Origin: Choristoneura fumiferana
Lineage: Eukaryota; Arthropoda; Insecta; Lepidoptera; Tortricidae
Length of the DNA stretch: 64,000 nt
Direction: 5' to 3'
NCBI RefSeq assembly: GCF_025370935.1
Contig: NC_133472.1
Span: 1,598,749 to 1,662,748, forward strand
Made by a program: the position numbers and the translations under genes. The notes beneath the pieces were generated by a model. It worked only from the letters and a program-made list of their open reading frames with translations. It did no database searches and had not been told where the DNA came from. How positions within the stretch are numbered: position 1 is the first letter of the stretch; every line of letters begins with the position of its first letter. This document shows, one piece after another, positions 38,628 through 53,600 of the stretch.

Positions 38628-41600
38628 CTGGAAAAAAATAAACATTTTAGATGATATTTCTGAATAAAATGAGGATGATGGTTTTTTTTATTCGACTGGA
38701 TGGCAAACGAGCAAGTGGGTCTCCTGATGGTAAGAGATCACCACCGCCCATAAACATCTGGAACACCAGGGTTATTGCAGATGCGTTGCCAACCTAGAGG
38801 CCTAAGATGGGATACCTTAAGTGCCAGTAACTTGACCGGCTGTCTTACTCTCCACGCCGAAACACAACAGTGCAAGCACTGCTGCTTCACGGCAGGATTA
38901 GCGAGCAAGATGGTGGTAGCAATCCGGGCGGACCTTGCACAAGGTCCTACCACCTGCCATGCTGAGAATGATATTAAAATACATATTTACGATCTTGGAG
39001 TACTACAAATCAACATGATCATCATATAAGCCATAGGACGTCCACTGTTGGACATACCCCTCCCCCATAGACCTCCAGTTGCCTCGGTCGGAAGCGGCTT
39101 GCATCCACCGTGAACCCGCGACTTTAACCAGGTCGCCCGTCCATCTCGTTGGTGGACGTCCTACGCTGCGTATGCCGATCCGCGGCCTTTACTCGAGAAC
39201 TTTTCGGCCCCAACGGCCATCCGTTCTCCGTGCTATATGGCCCGCCCATTGCCACTTCAACGAGCTGATTCGCTTGGCTATGTCGGTGACCCTTGTTCTT
39301 CTACGTATCTCCTCATTTCTGAAGCGATGATCATGACAATGTAAACAGTATGAGCTTACCACAAGCAGCTCCCCAAGATGAATGGGATGCGTCAGATGCA
39401 TAGCCACGTATCGTAGCACCACTGGATGCACCAGGTAGGCGCAGTACGTCACACGAGAGAACGGGTACAGGATCGGTGCTGACAACAGCGGTTCCACCCA
39501 ACCTGGTGATGAGAAGAAGCGTTGAGTGCTTTATTTAGATAGGACATGTTGACAATACGACAATACTCACTTATAGTTCTTATAGGTAGATTTTACTGCG
39601 TACAGGTAGCGAAGTTTGCTACATTCTTGACACAGTGGTCGTGGTCGGTTTGAGGATCAGGAGTGAACCTTCACGACAACTTTCTTGGGAAAATAGTGTG
39701 ATGGTCTGCCACCCCTCGCTTGCCGGTTTGTTTCATAAACCAACAATCGTTTTAATGCGTCTGACCATAATAACAGTCACATAAACTACTATAGTTCGCT
39801 AGTCATACCGTAATTTTTGTCAGAATCATCGTTTGTCATATTTTTTTTCCCACTGACACATTACAGTTTTTGAAATTATTAAATGGTCATCCTATAGAAA
39901 ACTATAGGTTAGGTTAGGTTTGTTTTATAACAACTCTGAACAATTATTCGATTCTGAGAAAAAAGAGTCATAACAAACCATCGTTCTGACAAACATTACA
40001 TTCGGACTTCCAATAAGTATGCGAGCCGATATGGACCTATCATCATCATCATATCAACCCTAGGACGTCCATTGCTGGACATAGGCCTCCCCCATATACC
40101 CCCCATTGCTTTAGTTGGAAGCGGCCAGCGTCCACCGTGAACCCACGTCTTTAATCACAGGCCTTATTGCCTAACGCGCGGGCTCCCTCCATCTCTTTCT
40201 GTCACCATCTTACACCGTTAGACAGAAAGAAATAATGGATGTCCATCTCGTTGGTGGTTGCGAATTCGAAAACTTTTTTTACGAGTGACTTTAAAAATAA
40301 AGATCATGGAAACTGAATGTAAGTACCTCCATGTCCCGTGGAGCACGCAATTATAATCCACCCGACGCACGCAGCCCAGAGGGAGTGAGAGAGCGCGCTA
40401 TAGATGGCCGCCGAAGCTACGCCCAGCTCGGTCTTGTACAGGCCGAAGATCAGGAACAGAAAGGTCGCTGTGCAGATCACCCAGCCAATCCAAGCCCATA
40501 CCTAGAAGAGTACGTAGGTATGTTAAAGAGTTGAAGTCATATGCCATGTCCTATTGTGCAACAACAATGTGGCACAGAGTAAAATATATCCTAAGGCTCC
40601 CATTACCCATACCTATGATTTTTATGTATTTAAATATTTCCGACGAAACATGAATTCGATGAAGCAAGAATCCTGTGAAACAAGAGTCCGCCGAAACAAG
40701 AATTCGTTGAAACAAAAATCTGAGGAAACAGCAATTCAACAGCACATGATAGCTTGCATCTTTTAAAGGCTTGAAATGATATATCGTGTACAAAAAGCCC
40801 GTTTCTTTTAAGTCTCCCGCCGACCATCAATGCTCAGTGTTAGGGCACTTTCAGACTAGTGCTTTTTCTGCGCCTATACTCGTAACCCGTGTGGTAAAAG
40901 GCGTACCTGCAGGGCTACTACGAAACTCGAAACTCGAAGTTCGTGTCGTGCGGTCCCTCTGACACTTATACTATTTAATACGAGAGCGAAAGGGGCGGTA
41001 CGACACGAACTTCGAGTTTCTAGTTTCGTAGTAGCCCTGCTGTACGCACATACTCGCGCTTCCAAAAACGAGCTGATACGCGCAAATAAAACGGGTTCTC
41101 TGCCTTTTGCCGAAGTATTTTTCCCAAAATGTTTCATTTGAAAAACTGTTTTATTTCCCAACTCCCGATTTTCTCTGAAACCATGTTTTTTCTGAACTTT
41201 CATAAAACAAACCTAACCTATCCTACTGCATTCTATGAAACCATAAGAAAATACAGTAACAAAAGTTTTGGTTTCGTAGAAAATTGACAGTTGGGAAATA
41301 AAACAGTTGACGAATGAAACATTCGGGAAAAAACATTTCTGCGAGCAGGATACCACTATCGATTCCTTACTCTGCTCATCCGGATCTTGAGATTAGTCTT
41401 GAATAATATCCAGCCCGTAGCCATCCCCACGAGATAAGGACCCAGTCTGGTCCAGGGCTTGTCATAGATCTTGTCGAACTGCGTGAAGGGATCCTCGCTG
41501 TTGGGGATGTGGTCGTTGCTCCAGGAGACGTAGCCCGTGGTCAGGAGAGAGGAGATGAAGAACACGAGGGTTAGGGCGGCTGAGAGCTTGAAGTGGCTGG

Positions 41601-44600
41601 AATACAGACAGAATTGATTGTTGGTACCGAAATTTAGACAACGAAAGAAAAAAGAAAGAACAATATTTTATTTCCTAATACGAGCACAATTTTTACAACG
41701 TAATGGTGATGAAAGGGTCCCCTTCCCACTCAGCATGTGTTGCTAACATAGTGCGTGCAGCAACACTAATTTTCCGCACTTTTTCAAATTGTAGACCCAG
41801 TAGTACAGGCTGTTAAAGCTTGAGAGGGCCGGCTGAGGTAGAGATATTGAAATAGCTGAATTATGATTTGTTACCTTGTGGCTAAGATTAGAAGGATTGC
41901 ACTGACGGCGTAGAACTGTGTGTCATCCGACAAATACCAACTCCAGAGCATGCACTGTGGACAATAGTAATAAATAACAACATTTTAGTAAGTGAAACGA
42001 AATTGATACACAAACTTTTAAAGAATAACCAAATAGTTCAACCATTTTACACTCGAAATGAGACGTTCCAAAGGGGCGTCCTCATCTTGATTATTCGTCG
42101 TTAATTCAGTTTCGTTAAAGCACGACACAAAACGAATATCGATACCAATAGAGACTACCATCTACTGCCATAATCTTTTCGTTATAAGATGCTGATAAAC
42201 TTGAGCGTACATTTGTTAACAAAACATCGAGCATTCGCTGTTTTTATTTCGTCGACTAGACAACACAGAGCTAAGCATAGAGCCAACATTGCTACGTGCA
42301 TTTACGCGATCATTAACTTATAGGGAACGCTCTATTAATGCTCGTCAAAACATTTTCATCATTTAAGCTCTGAAAGTAGGTTGCATTTAACTTGAAATCC
42401 GTGTTGTAAATGCGATTTACATTTTTAGGGATGCAAGTAGGTCAATTTGAAATCGAATGGTGCTTCTTTGTATTCACGAACTGGTAAAAATGGAGATTGT
42501 AATGCGTGATACTCACCTGTCACCTCCAACCGGCATTTGTACCTATTCCATTTTGACCGCGGGCTTCCTAGATGGCGCTAAAGTATAATTGCACACGGGC
42601 ACAGCGGTGTTAGGGGCGCCGGCGCCGGCCGCGGCCCTTTGTACCTATTCCATTTTGACCGCGCGCTTCCTAGATGACGCTAAAGTAATAAATTGCACAC
42701 GGGCGCAGCGGTGTTAGGGGCGCCGGCGCCGGCCGCGCCCTTTGTACCTATTCCATTTTGACCGCGCGCTTCCTAGATGGCGCTAAAGTAATAATTGCAC
42801 ACGGGCGCAGCGGTGTTAGGGGCGCCGGCGCCGGCCGCGGCCCTTTGTACCTATTCAATTTTGACCGCGCGCTTCCTAGATGGCGCTAAAGTAATAATTG
42901 CACACGGGCGCAGCGGTGTTAGGGGCGCCGGCGCCGGCCGCGGCACTTTGTACCTATTCCATTTTGACCGCGCGCTTCCTAGATGGCGCTAAAGTAATAA
43001 TTGCACACGGGCCCTACATGGGCTATAGACGCCGCTGTTAAAACTGTCACAATTCCTAAATTTTAGTGGGTTTGTAGGTACGTCATAAAAACATACTGTT
43101 AATAAGTTACACAGCCAACAAGCTACGGGCCAAGCCACGCCACGCCTTGAGATACGCCCAAGATAGGGTTCCGTAGCCATTACGATAAAATCAAGTAATA
43201 TTTTTCTAAGGAAGGAAGCCTTAGGCTGCTATTTACTCTAAGAATATATAGTTATAATTTTCCTTGTAAGTTTGATACATTTTTGCCCCATCCTGAATTT
43301 TTCCAAATTTTCCACCCAACAGTTTAGATTTTAATGAAAAATTGCACTATAAAGTTGAATATTTCGCAAACAGATCACTGAATAGAAAAATCGCATCGGC
43401 AATCCCGCAATTGTTTAAAAAGAGCTATCCAACAATACCCCACACTATTGGGTTAGTCGAGAAAAAAACACCAACTACTATGGGAGGTACCCTAAAAAAT
43501 GTTTTTTATATTTTTTTATATTACCACTTTTTCGGCGTGACTGACATATGTATATTCATGCCAAATTACAGCTTTCTAGTAGTAACGGTCTCTCAGACAG
43601 ACAGACGGACAGACATGGCGAAACTTAAGGGTTCCTAGTTGACTGCGGACCCTAAAAAGTTGTTTGACCCTTATTATTACAAATGAACGCTCAAGTTTAT
43701 CATAGCTATAGCTAGTAGCACCTTCAGAAGCTTACCATCTGTTCAACTGGGAACAAGGTGTTGATATACAACAGGTTCCTCCACCAGTACTTGGGGCAGG
43801 TCTCGTGGTCCATCGCCGGTGGCTCGAAGACTGCGTTGTGAGCGAACCACTTCATGGTCACCTCCACCACTCCCAGCATGAAGAGGTACGGCGCGGTCAG
43901 TCTGAGGATTAGTGAGGGTTGAGAAACTCATCATTATTATCATCATCGTTGGACACAGGGCTCCCCCATAGACCTTCAGTTGCTTCGGTTGGAAGTGGCC
44001 TGCATCCACCGCGACGCGTGGCATTAACATGGTTTCCGTCCATCTTAACAGTTGGTGGACGTCCTACACTGCACTTGCCAGTTCGCCGGTCCATTCGAGA
44101 ACTATTCAGCCCCAAGGGCCATCTGTTCTCCGTGCTATATGGCCTGCCCATTGTCAGTTCAACGAGCTTATTCCCTTGGCGATGTCGGTGACCAACGTTA
44201 TGTAGCTTTTTAAGTTTAACTTCACGACGATGTTTTGGTGTGAAATATTTTGCAGAATGCCGCATTATGTTGAATTAGTGTGTAGAATGTTTGAATGAAT
44301 GACATTGAAACTGAAGCGTCAACTTCTTAAGCGTTATATCTTATATATTACAATTGAATACAATGATTCTTTATGTAATAATATACATAGTAAGCAGTAC
44401 AGTAAAAAGAGTTACCAACAAAGAAAAAATCCAAGTAAAGCAATATGCAACATTAATGGCAGATACATTTTTGTTGTAGGCAATATTAAGAACTTATGTC
44501 CTTATCTGATATATGATAGATGCATCTCCTGAACTGATAGCGCATGCTAACTAAATGACTAATGAGCAGGTTCTGGTCTTACCTGGCAAACCTGTATCCC

Positions 44601-47600
44601 ATGAGTCCGAAGAACTGCAGCAGACCGGAGGTGAGTTTCCGCCGGCCCTTCGTGAGGAGGTCCAGCTTGCCTTTAGCATTCGTTCGGAAGTAGAGGAACG
44701 ACACGAGCATGCCTCTGCAAAGGTGAGGATATACTTTAAAAGATTGGCGGAAGAAGCTTTTATTTACGAGTAGCAAGAGAAAGAGAAAAAGCTAATTAAA
44801 GAAAACATGCGATACAAGTTGGGTCAAACTTTCTTGTTTGTTATTCGGACCTTATTCGGACCCATAGAGAGATAGTCCTTAGTAATGGACTTGTTAATGC
44901 GACAAAAATGTACGCTCCATTAATTTTAACCACAGAAATCATAGAAACTCATGGTTTTAATGAGTTGTCCAGGGGACGTAACTATGGCAAAGAGGTACGA
45001 GAAAAAGTTGACCAAACCTGTTTATTCTACAAAGAAATCACATAAAAATACTAAATGAAAATAAAAAAAAGAAGAAATTGGATCATTAAATTAAAGCTAA
45101 AATATAAACTAGTTCCTTGAAATTAAATTGAATCTAAAAATGCCCTCGTGGCATTGCGCCCAAAAGGCTGCCAGCCTTTTGGTCTTCAGTTGTGTCAACC
45201 AGGCACTTTTGCAAATCTTTTTAGAGTAGAAGCGCGCCAGGACCCCATGGACCCAGGTTCCCGAAGCTGGTTTGAAAACTACTGGTTCTTGCTTTGATAA
45301 ATCTGAACAGTGCCTACCCGAGGCAGAAGAACGTGTCGACGCTGTACACTGCACTGATGATGAGCTGGAACCAGAAGCTCTTCTCCAGGATAGCCCGAAG
45401 AGCCGTGTTGTCGGCGTACTGGAAGTTAACATAATAAGTCAATTGGTAATGTTACAATTACCAAGCACTTTCAGTCACACGAGAGCGTATGTGGTTCAGC
45501 TGTACTGTGTCACAATCATGTACTGTAATTTGTATAGTTACAGTGCAGGTTACCATGTACTTAACATTAGGCTTTGGCACTACGGATCATTCCGATTTGC
45601 CTTTGAATAAAAATAAAATGGTTTTGGTTACCGCTGGAGTACACGAGTTCTTGAGTGGGAACCGCGTCTTGGCAAACGTAGTGTAGGGCGCCCTCCGGCC
45701 AGGTGGAGTGACGATTTGCGAATGTCTGCTGGTAGAAGCTGCATGCGTCTAGCCGAGGACAGGGCGCAATGGCGCTCTTTGGGGGAGGCCTATGTCCAGC
45801 AGTGGACTGCTATCGATCGATGATGATGATGATAAAAATGGTTTTGAATTAGACCCATGTCATGGAATTATACGTACTTTGTTTCCGAAGGAGACTCCAT
45901 ACCTAACAATGGTTTTCCAGCTGATGAAGTATACGCTCTATATATAAGCCTATTTATTAACATAACATACATATTACCTGTGTGCCAAATGTAACGCAAA
46001 TTCGTTCAATAGTTTTTGCGTGAAAGAGTACAAAGTAGGTATCTACTTTGTTTCCGAAGGAGACTCCATACCTAACAATGGTTTTCCAGCTGATGAAATA
46101 TACGCACCTTGAAGACGACAATGCACGTGTGCCCAAATATGACCCACACCATTGATAGGGAGCGGAGACCGTGCACCACCGGCACTGTGTCGGAACCAAC
46201 GGTCTGGTCGAATATCTGAAGAACGTTGGCCTTCATCGAGAACGAGAGAAGTAACTCGGACCACACGCCTGCAAAAAATGGGTGAGCTGAGTGTACTGTG
46301 AGAACATTGAAAAAAATAGGAACTAGATTTAAAAGGGCTTCAACTTTGACTTTTTTGCTTGAAGGTGTCGTGCCATGACCGTAAAAGGGACGTGTCGTGT
46401 GAATGTCAAGCGTCGTGGAGACGACGGACGGGAAAACTTAGTGTAGGGTGTCCTGAGGCACGGACGTACGACCTTAAAAGGGTCGCTGGCGGCGTATAGA
46501 TGCGCGGTTGAAAACAGAGTGTTGTGGCACGCTATGGAAGAGACCTACGTTCAGCAGTAGACAGACAGTGATTAATGTCATTCAAACTTTTTTGTAGGAA
46601 AATGGCTGATTCATGTCATTTTCATTTTTTTGTGAAGTACAGGAATTCAAATAAGTAGTGCACACAGATAATTTCATTCAATCCATGCCAACTCTTGTGA
46701 ATCAATCTGTTTAGGGTTCATGTTTCGATATTTTTGATCACCTTGGCCACTCCGAAATATCTATGATGGCAACAATATTATTATATGTCTTGTCTTTTTC
46801 CTATTGTTATGTTAATTGTGATGTTTTTTATGACGTTAAATAAATGTATTTTCTTTCTTTCTTTAATACAAACTATCCCGTTTGTGAGGGTAGTTTTATT
46901 TTTATTTTTATACAGTATTATAGGCTTGAGCTTGGCCACAATCACGCCTGATGGAAAGCGAGGATGAGGCCTACGATGGAGCACGCTTGCCTAGTAAATG
47001 CTCATTCACCCAGGACTTGAAGTTTACTTACTGAGCTTGAGCTCGTCGTTTGTAGACGAGGTCTCCGCGGTGAGATGCTCCTCGGAGTTGTTCGTATTGA
47101 TCGCGATATTGTTGTTCACGTTGTACATCGATTTTCCTGTAACGGTAACAGTTGAAACTCTTAGACCGTGCTGACCGAAAGTTTAAAAACTATTTGAATT
47201 AAAAAAAAAGTACCTGGGCGACCGACTTTGCTCGGGCTAAAGCTCGATAATAAGCGTTTTCCTAGAGATATTTACGACCAAGCTAAAAAAAATTTTTTAT
47301 TTTACCGCTGATATGTATATTCATGACAAATTACAGCTTTCTATATACATATATACTATATACATATATACTAAGCGGGTCTAGGTTGAAGAAGAAGAAA
47401 AAGAAGATATACTAACGGTCTCTGAGCTTAGCCACGGACAGACAGACAGACGGACAGACATGGAAGCTTTAAGGGTTCCTAGTTCACCACGGAACCCTAA
47501 AAAGGTGGTGGAAAACAGGCCTTATTGTCTAACAACCTTTCGGTCACACGATATAAGAAGGATGATGTTAGAAAGAGATGGTGAAACCGATGGCGAGCGC

Positions 47601-50600
47601 TCTTGAGCCTCTGGTCTCCTTACCTTTAGCAACTGTGATGGCGTCTAGACCATTGAGGTCCAGTCGGATGTCGCGGCCGCTGCCGTCGGCCGCCATGTTG
47701 GCAGCGCGGCGTCGGCGCCGGCGCACGTCCCGCGCCAGCTTCATGTCGTACGCGGTCGCTGTCGTTAGGATGACTGCCATGATGCAGCACACGCCTCTGA
47801 GGAAGAATTAATATAAATATCAAGGGACAATGAGGGCTGTCGCGTATGACTTCGTCGCTAGAGGCGCTGGTGTAGCGAGAGGTCTCTGAAATGTCAAATG
47901 TCACTGTTTTTGGGTGAGCTACTCGGGTTTATTTATAATTAGAATAATTTTGTGAATATTTTGCAATACCTGAAATGAATTACATAGTACGGCAAATAAT
48001 ATGCCATACGGGGAAATTAATGTCTGTGCTTTGAGACAGTTTTGTCGTTCGAAAACCATTGTCTTCCCTTTATTCCAAGCAAAACGAGAACACAATACTG
48101 TGGCATGCTCGATATTTTTATGGTACATATTTAAGGTATTAAATATAATTTACAAATTTTGTTTTCACGTCCGTAATAACAAACTAACCACTATACTTCA
48201 GGCAGGACCTTTGTCTACAGTGGCGTCAACTGGTGAGCGCGAAAACGGTAGCCCTCATTGACACCAATGAGGGTTTTCCGACAGGCAAAATATCGCTAGA
48301 TGGCGTTAGTATCGTGAGATCCGTTTGAAGTCTCAGTCTTGCTTGCGATTGGCTCATTTATATATTTAACCAATCACACCAATCACTAACGCCATCTACC
48401 CGGGTACTAGGCAACAGATATGCTTAAACTAGCCGTTACCCCTGACTCCATCCACGTTGAATTCGGTTAACGATATACCGAAGGAACTATGCAATTTTTC
48501 GGGATAAAACTATCCCATGTCTTTCACCGTGACTCAACTATGTGTATACCGAATTTCATTCAAATCAGTTCACGAGTTTAGACGTGAAGAATTGATAAAC
48601 ATACAAACATACTAAACTTTCGCATTTATAATATTAGTAGGATTACATTTTAGACAAAAGTTACACACGCCAAGAATATGTTAAAATTGTTTTCAGGTTT
48701 TCCTTTAGACGAGATAGTGACATCTATTGATACAAAAATAAACTAAAAGTCCGGCTTAACTGCGTTACTCAATGCTCGAGAAGTTTACTGGTTTTTGTAG
48801 AACACCAGCACCAATATATGACACAGCAAAGTGTGCAATATCTGATACGACTTTATTTCTAGGGCCGGTAGGGTGTGTCAGATAATTTTGCTCGCTCCGC
48901 TGTGTTAGATAATAATGCAGGTGACTCTAATTGATTATTTATTGTAATCCGAATATTAAATTAATTCGGAATCATTTAGCAAGTTGTTCAGATGTAGTAC
49001 ATAACTGTTTTTTTACCGTATTTGTCGGAAAAGTTCGTGTTTAACGTGTTCTCTCAATTAGCTTCACTAGCCTCACTTCGTTCGAGCGCCAGAAATATCT
49101 CGGGTGCAATGGGTCACTTTCAACCTTGGTTATCAATCTACTAATTCACTATCTCTGTAGCATCAGAGCACTATACAGATGTTCTAAAATCAGATCAATT
49201 TCAGAATAATTTAGCAGATCGTCAGGCAAGTTTGACGTAATATTTGTTTGGGCAGATGATGCAAAATAAGCTTTAAAAACAACTCGGCGTTTTGACAACT
49301 AGGTCACAATAAAAACCGGATTTCGAACGAGTAATTTGTAAATGCAGATGTAGTAAACATCATAAAAATAAATTGCAATAAAATATGATTAATAAGCAAG
49401 GCACCATTTCAACTTTCCGTAAGGTCACAACCTTAAAAGGGTCATTGGAGTCAAAACAATTAACGTATAAACTACAGTTCAAACCCTTATCCGGTAGGTA
49501 GTATGGCTCTAAATGCATTGTTCATGTGCGATCTTTAAATAAACCAATTTTCAATAAAAACGGCAATGGTCAATTTTTGTTTTCTCTTGACATTTTTAAT
49601 CGACATTGAATTGGAAGTTCCTGATGAATAAATTGCCTATTAAACACAAATATGGATGAAAGAGTTTTTTTTTTAAATTTCAAGACCACGGGGCGCGGTA
49701 GCCTTTGCGGAAGTTTCCGGACATATTTACGATAAATAATGTCTTTTATTTTGAAGATTGCAAGGTTGATGGCCGGTTAAATCTTCAAAAGGATCAAGGT
49801 TCGAACACGGTGTCACACCTTTTGAGTCTTTCGAAATTTATGTGCAAAACTAGAGTTTACCCGCGGCTTCGTACGCGTAAACTATTCGATCTGGTAGTTA
49901 CAATTTAAATTCCGGGATTTTACAAAATTCCCCTGGGAAATCCCAAAATTTATATCGTGATATTCATTGAGGTTGATAAAAAGTAGCCTATGTGTTATTC
50001 CAGACGTCCGGCTATCTACGTACCAAATTTCATCCCAATGCGTCTAGCCGTTTTAGCGTGAAGGAGTAACAAACACACACACACACACGCACACACAAAA
50101 CTTTCGCATTTATAATATAAAGTAGGAAGTAGGATTTCTATTAAACTAGGACAGGTATGTCTCATCAGGCAGGCGAATACTAACGACGAGGTTTTGGTAA
50201 TGCAACCTTTAAATTAAAAAGGTGAGAATTTATGGACAACTGAAGAGGTAAAATAAGGAATAAAATGCTGGCGCATTACCTAGTTTCGGAGGTAAAAAGG
50301 AGGGCACCTACTCTTCTCATTTACCTACTTCGGTGTGGACGAAGTCGCGGACAAAAGCTATTATGGTGAAACGATACTTTATTCAACTATCTATAATATA
50401 AAAGTGAACCGCCAGAACGGAAAAAAAGAGACAGAACAGGACGGCGCTCTACGACACCATTTTGACACGTTTTTCCCAAAAAACGCATTATGTCTTTGGA
50501 ATTTTAAAGCAATTCGATTCTTTGACCTTGGGAATCGCGAAAAACTTGAGAAAATATGATATTGGGTGTATACATTTTGTGTATTAAGCAAAATAAAATC

Positions 50601-53600
50601 ACAAGTTCGAATTTCGAGCCAAAAACGAGCGATCTATGCCAGTGTTGCCATTCAGGGATAAAGAAATCTATTAATTATCCTGCATTGCAGTCTGTAAAGC
50701 TCTTTACCCATTCATTGCCGCGCGCCAGATTACGCTGGGCTTAGAGTCATGAAATTTGGTATGTAGATAGCTGGATGTCTGAAATAACACATATGCTACT
50801 TTTATTGCAATATTCCCACGGGATAGTTGTTCTTAACACAATACCTCAATGAAGATTACGATATAAATTTTGGGATTTCCCACAGGAATTTTGTAACTAA
50901 TTTAATTGTAACTACCAGATCGAATAGTTTACGCGTGCGAAGTCGCGGGTAAACTCTAGTCCTAAGTTAAACTCAATGCGCTACAAACTTCAATAAACTA
51001 AGATAAATGTCGTAATCTGATCCAGCAACCCGTTTATTACAAGCATAAAGTTACAGAAACGCAAAACATACTCTCAGCTCACGCAATAAAGTCTGATCTG
51101 ATATAATTAGCTGACGACAGAACGAGTTCTGCAGAATTGTAGATGTGTAATGAAATTTTGTAAATTACACGCAATGTTGTGTAATATTGTTACACGCGCT
51201 GTTTTGACGGCGAAATTGTTTTGCAATTGAAAATTGCGACCTTGGATCTCGTTCTTTGGTGATTTGGGTGCAATATGTGGCTTTACACCTCTCCATTTCT
51301 TCCGTGGATGTTGTAAGAAGCGAATGAGGATATACTTACTTAGGTTAAGATATATTATAGCGATAGGCTAGCAATCTGTCACTATTGTACCGTTTTTGTC
51401 AAACTTAAAACCTAAAATTGCTAAACTCCAATTCAATAGAATCTGACAATCCTGTAGACACTTCCAGCCTACTAATATAAACACCGGGCCGCCTAAGGCT
51501 TTGTGATGTGACTATTATTCTTTTTTGATTCCTTTTAGACGATAATTGCAACAACAGGGACATATATAATCAAGTGTGCCCACGATAGGGTGTCTTAAAT
51601 ATGTAGAAAATTGTCAGATTCTATTGAATTGTACTTTAAGTGGCTCCGAAGCGGTAACGTTTCGTGTGCTCTGCCTACCCCATTTGGGAACACAGGCGTG
51701 ATGTCTGTGTGTGATGTTGCTTTAGCATTTTTAAAATTTATTATGCTCGGTTGCGAAAGTTTTCATATTTTGACTAGCTTTTGCCCGTGGCTTCGCTCGC
51801 GCAGATTTAGTATGTAGTTTAGAACATAGTCAAAATACCATGAACTTATTAGTCCCATAACGCTAACACACGAGTAATATTTACCTCGACGTTTCGGCAA
51901 AATTACAGTGGCCGTGGTCACGAGTAGACTGAAGTGTGGGGTGTCAAGTCTGCCTAGCACTTAGCAGCGCGAGCACTTCAGACTCACTTCAGTCTACTCG
52001 TGACCACGGCCACTGTAATGTTGCCGAAACGTCCAGGTAAATATTACTCTTGTGTGTTAGCGTGATAAGTCCTGTGCGTGTTATTTTGACTATGAGTGAA
52101 AATCACGAAAGTTTAAAACGTTATACTTCATAGGAACTTGTTTGAAAATTGATGGACCACTTATTTGGCTGATGGCATGTTTTTTTTTAGATTAAGGGGC
52201 TGTTTCACCATCCATTGATTAACATGTGTTAACTGGCGGTTAGGTGTGATGGCGTCTCTGTTTGTTTTATTCGAATAGAGGGAGACGGCATCACAGTTAA
52301 CCGTCGGTTAACGCTAATCAATGGATGGTGAAACAGCCCCTAAGAATCAATCAGGTTGATTTTTATGTCTTTAAGTGAACTCACAGTAAAACCAGGAAGG
52401 TCGTGTCCTCCATGTAGCTGTACCCTCCATGGTCGGGGCTCCGGACAGCGGTGACGGTGTGGCGCAGAAGCGGAGCCCTGGCCAACTGTACCAGCGCGCC
52501 CACGGCGTCGCGGGAGCAGGACGCCGGGAGACACAGCCCGAGGTGGAGCGTGCGACGCTGGGGGCGATAGCGGAAGATTAATTATTTTATTCGACTGGAT
52601 GGGAAACGAGCAAGCGGGTCTCCTGATGGTAAGAGACCACCGCCCTTAGACACCTGCAACACCAGGAGGATTGTAGATGAATGCCAACCTAGAGGCCTTA
52701 GATGGGATACCTCAAGTGCCAGTAATTTGACTGGCTGTCTTACTATCCAAGCCGAAATACAACAGAGTAAGAACTGCTGCTTCACGGCAGCACGGAGCAA
52801 GATGGTGGTAGCAATCCGGGTGGACCTTGCACAAGGCCCTACCACCTACCATGCTGAGGATGATATTAAAATACATACTTACGATCTTGGAGTACCACAA
52901 ATCAACATCGTCATCATATCAGCCATAGGACGTCCACTGTTGGACATAGCCCTCCCCCATAGACCTCCAGTTGCCTCGGTTGGAAGCGGCTTGCATCGAC
53001 CGTGAACCCGCGACTTTAACCAGGTCGTCCGTCCATCTCGTTGGTGGACGTCCTACGCTGCGTATGCCGATCCGCGGTCCTCCACTCGAGAACCTTTCGG
53101 CCCCAACGACCATCTGTTCTCCATGCTATATGGCCTGGCCATTGCCACTTCAACAAGCTAATTCGATTACGACGTCACATACGTTAATGGTAGGGCCACA
53201 CACATCGCGATAAAAAATGATTGCGATAAAACTTCGTCTTCGGCCTACGTCATTGTGCATGGCCACATTGCAAACGAAGAAATATCAATCGGTAAATACT
53301 TAAACCCTTTGATGTGCGCGAGTTTACTGACAGTGGGGCGAAGTGTCTGCGGCTTCGCTCTAATGCCTTTAATCACAAGTACCGAGCAAACGGGCGAGAC
53401 AATAAATACAGTGATGTACAAGCGAGAATTGCAGGGCTACTACGAAACTCGAAACGCGAAGTTCGTGTCGTGCGGTCCCTCTCGCTCTCGTATTAAATAG
53501 TATAAGTGTCAGAGGGACCGCACGACACGAACTTCGAGTTTCGAGTTTCGTAGTAGCCCTGCTGTTCAGCGCTCGCTCGCTCGCTATGTTTATACGCACC

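Noticed and set aside
42539..43010. CRISPR-like array
   Set aside because: Units are contiguous ~103-bp tandem repeats with no unique spacers, in an insect intron.
47578..47811. Plus-strand frame of 77 codons and a second minus frame
   Set aside because: Shadows of the gene B exon 47796-47624.
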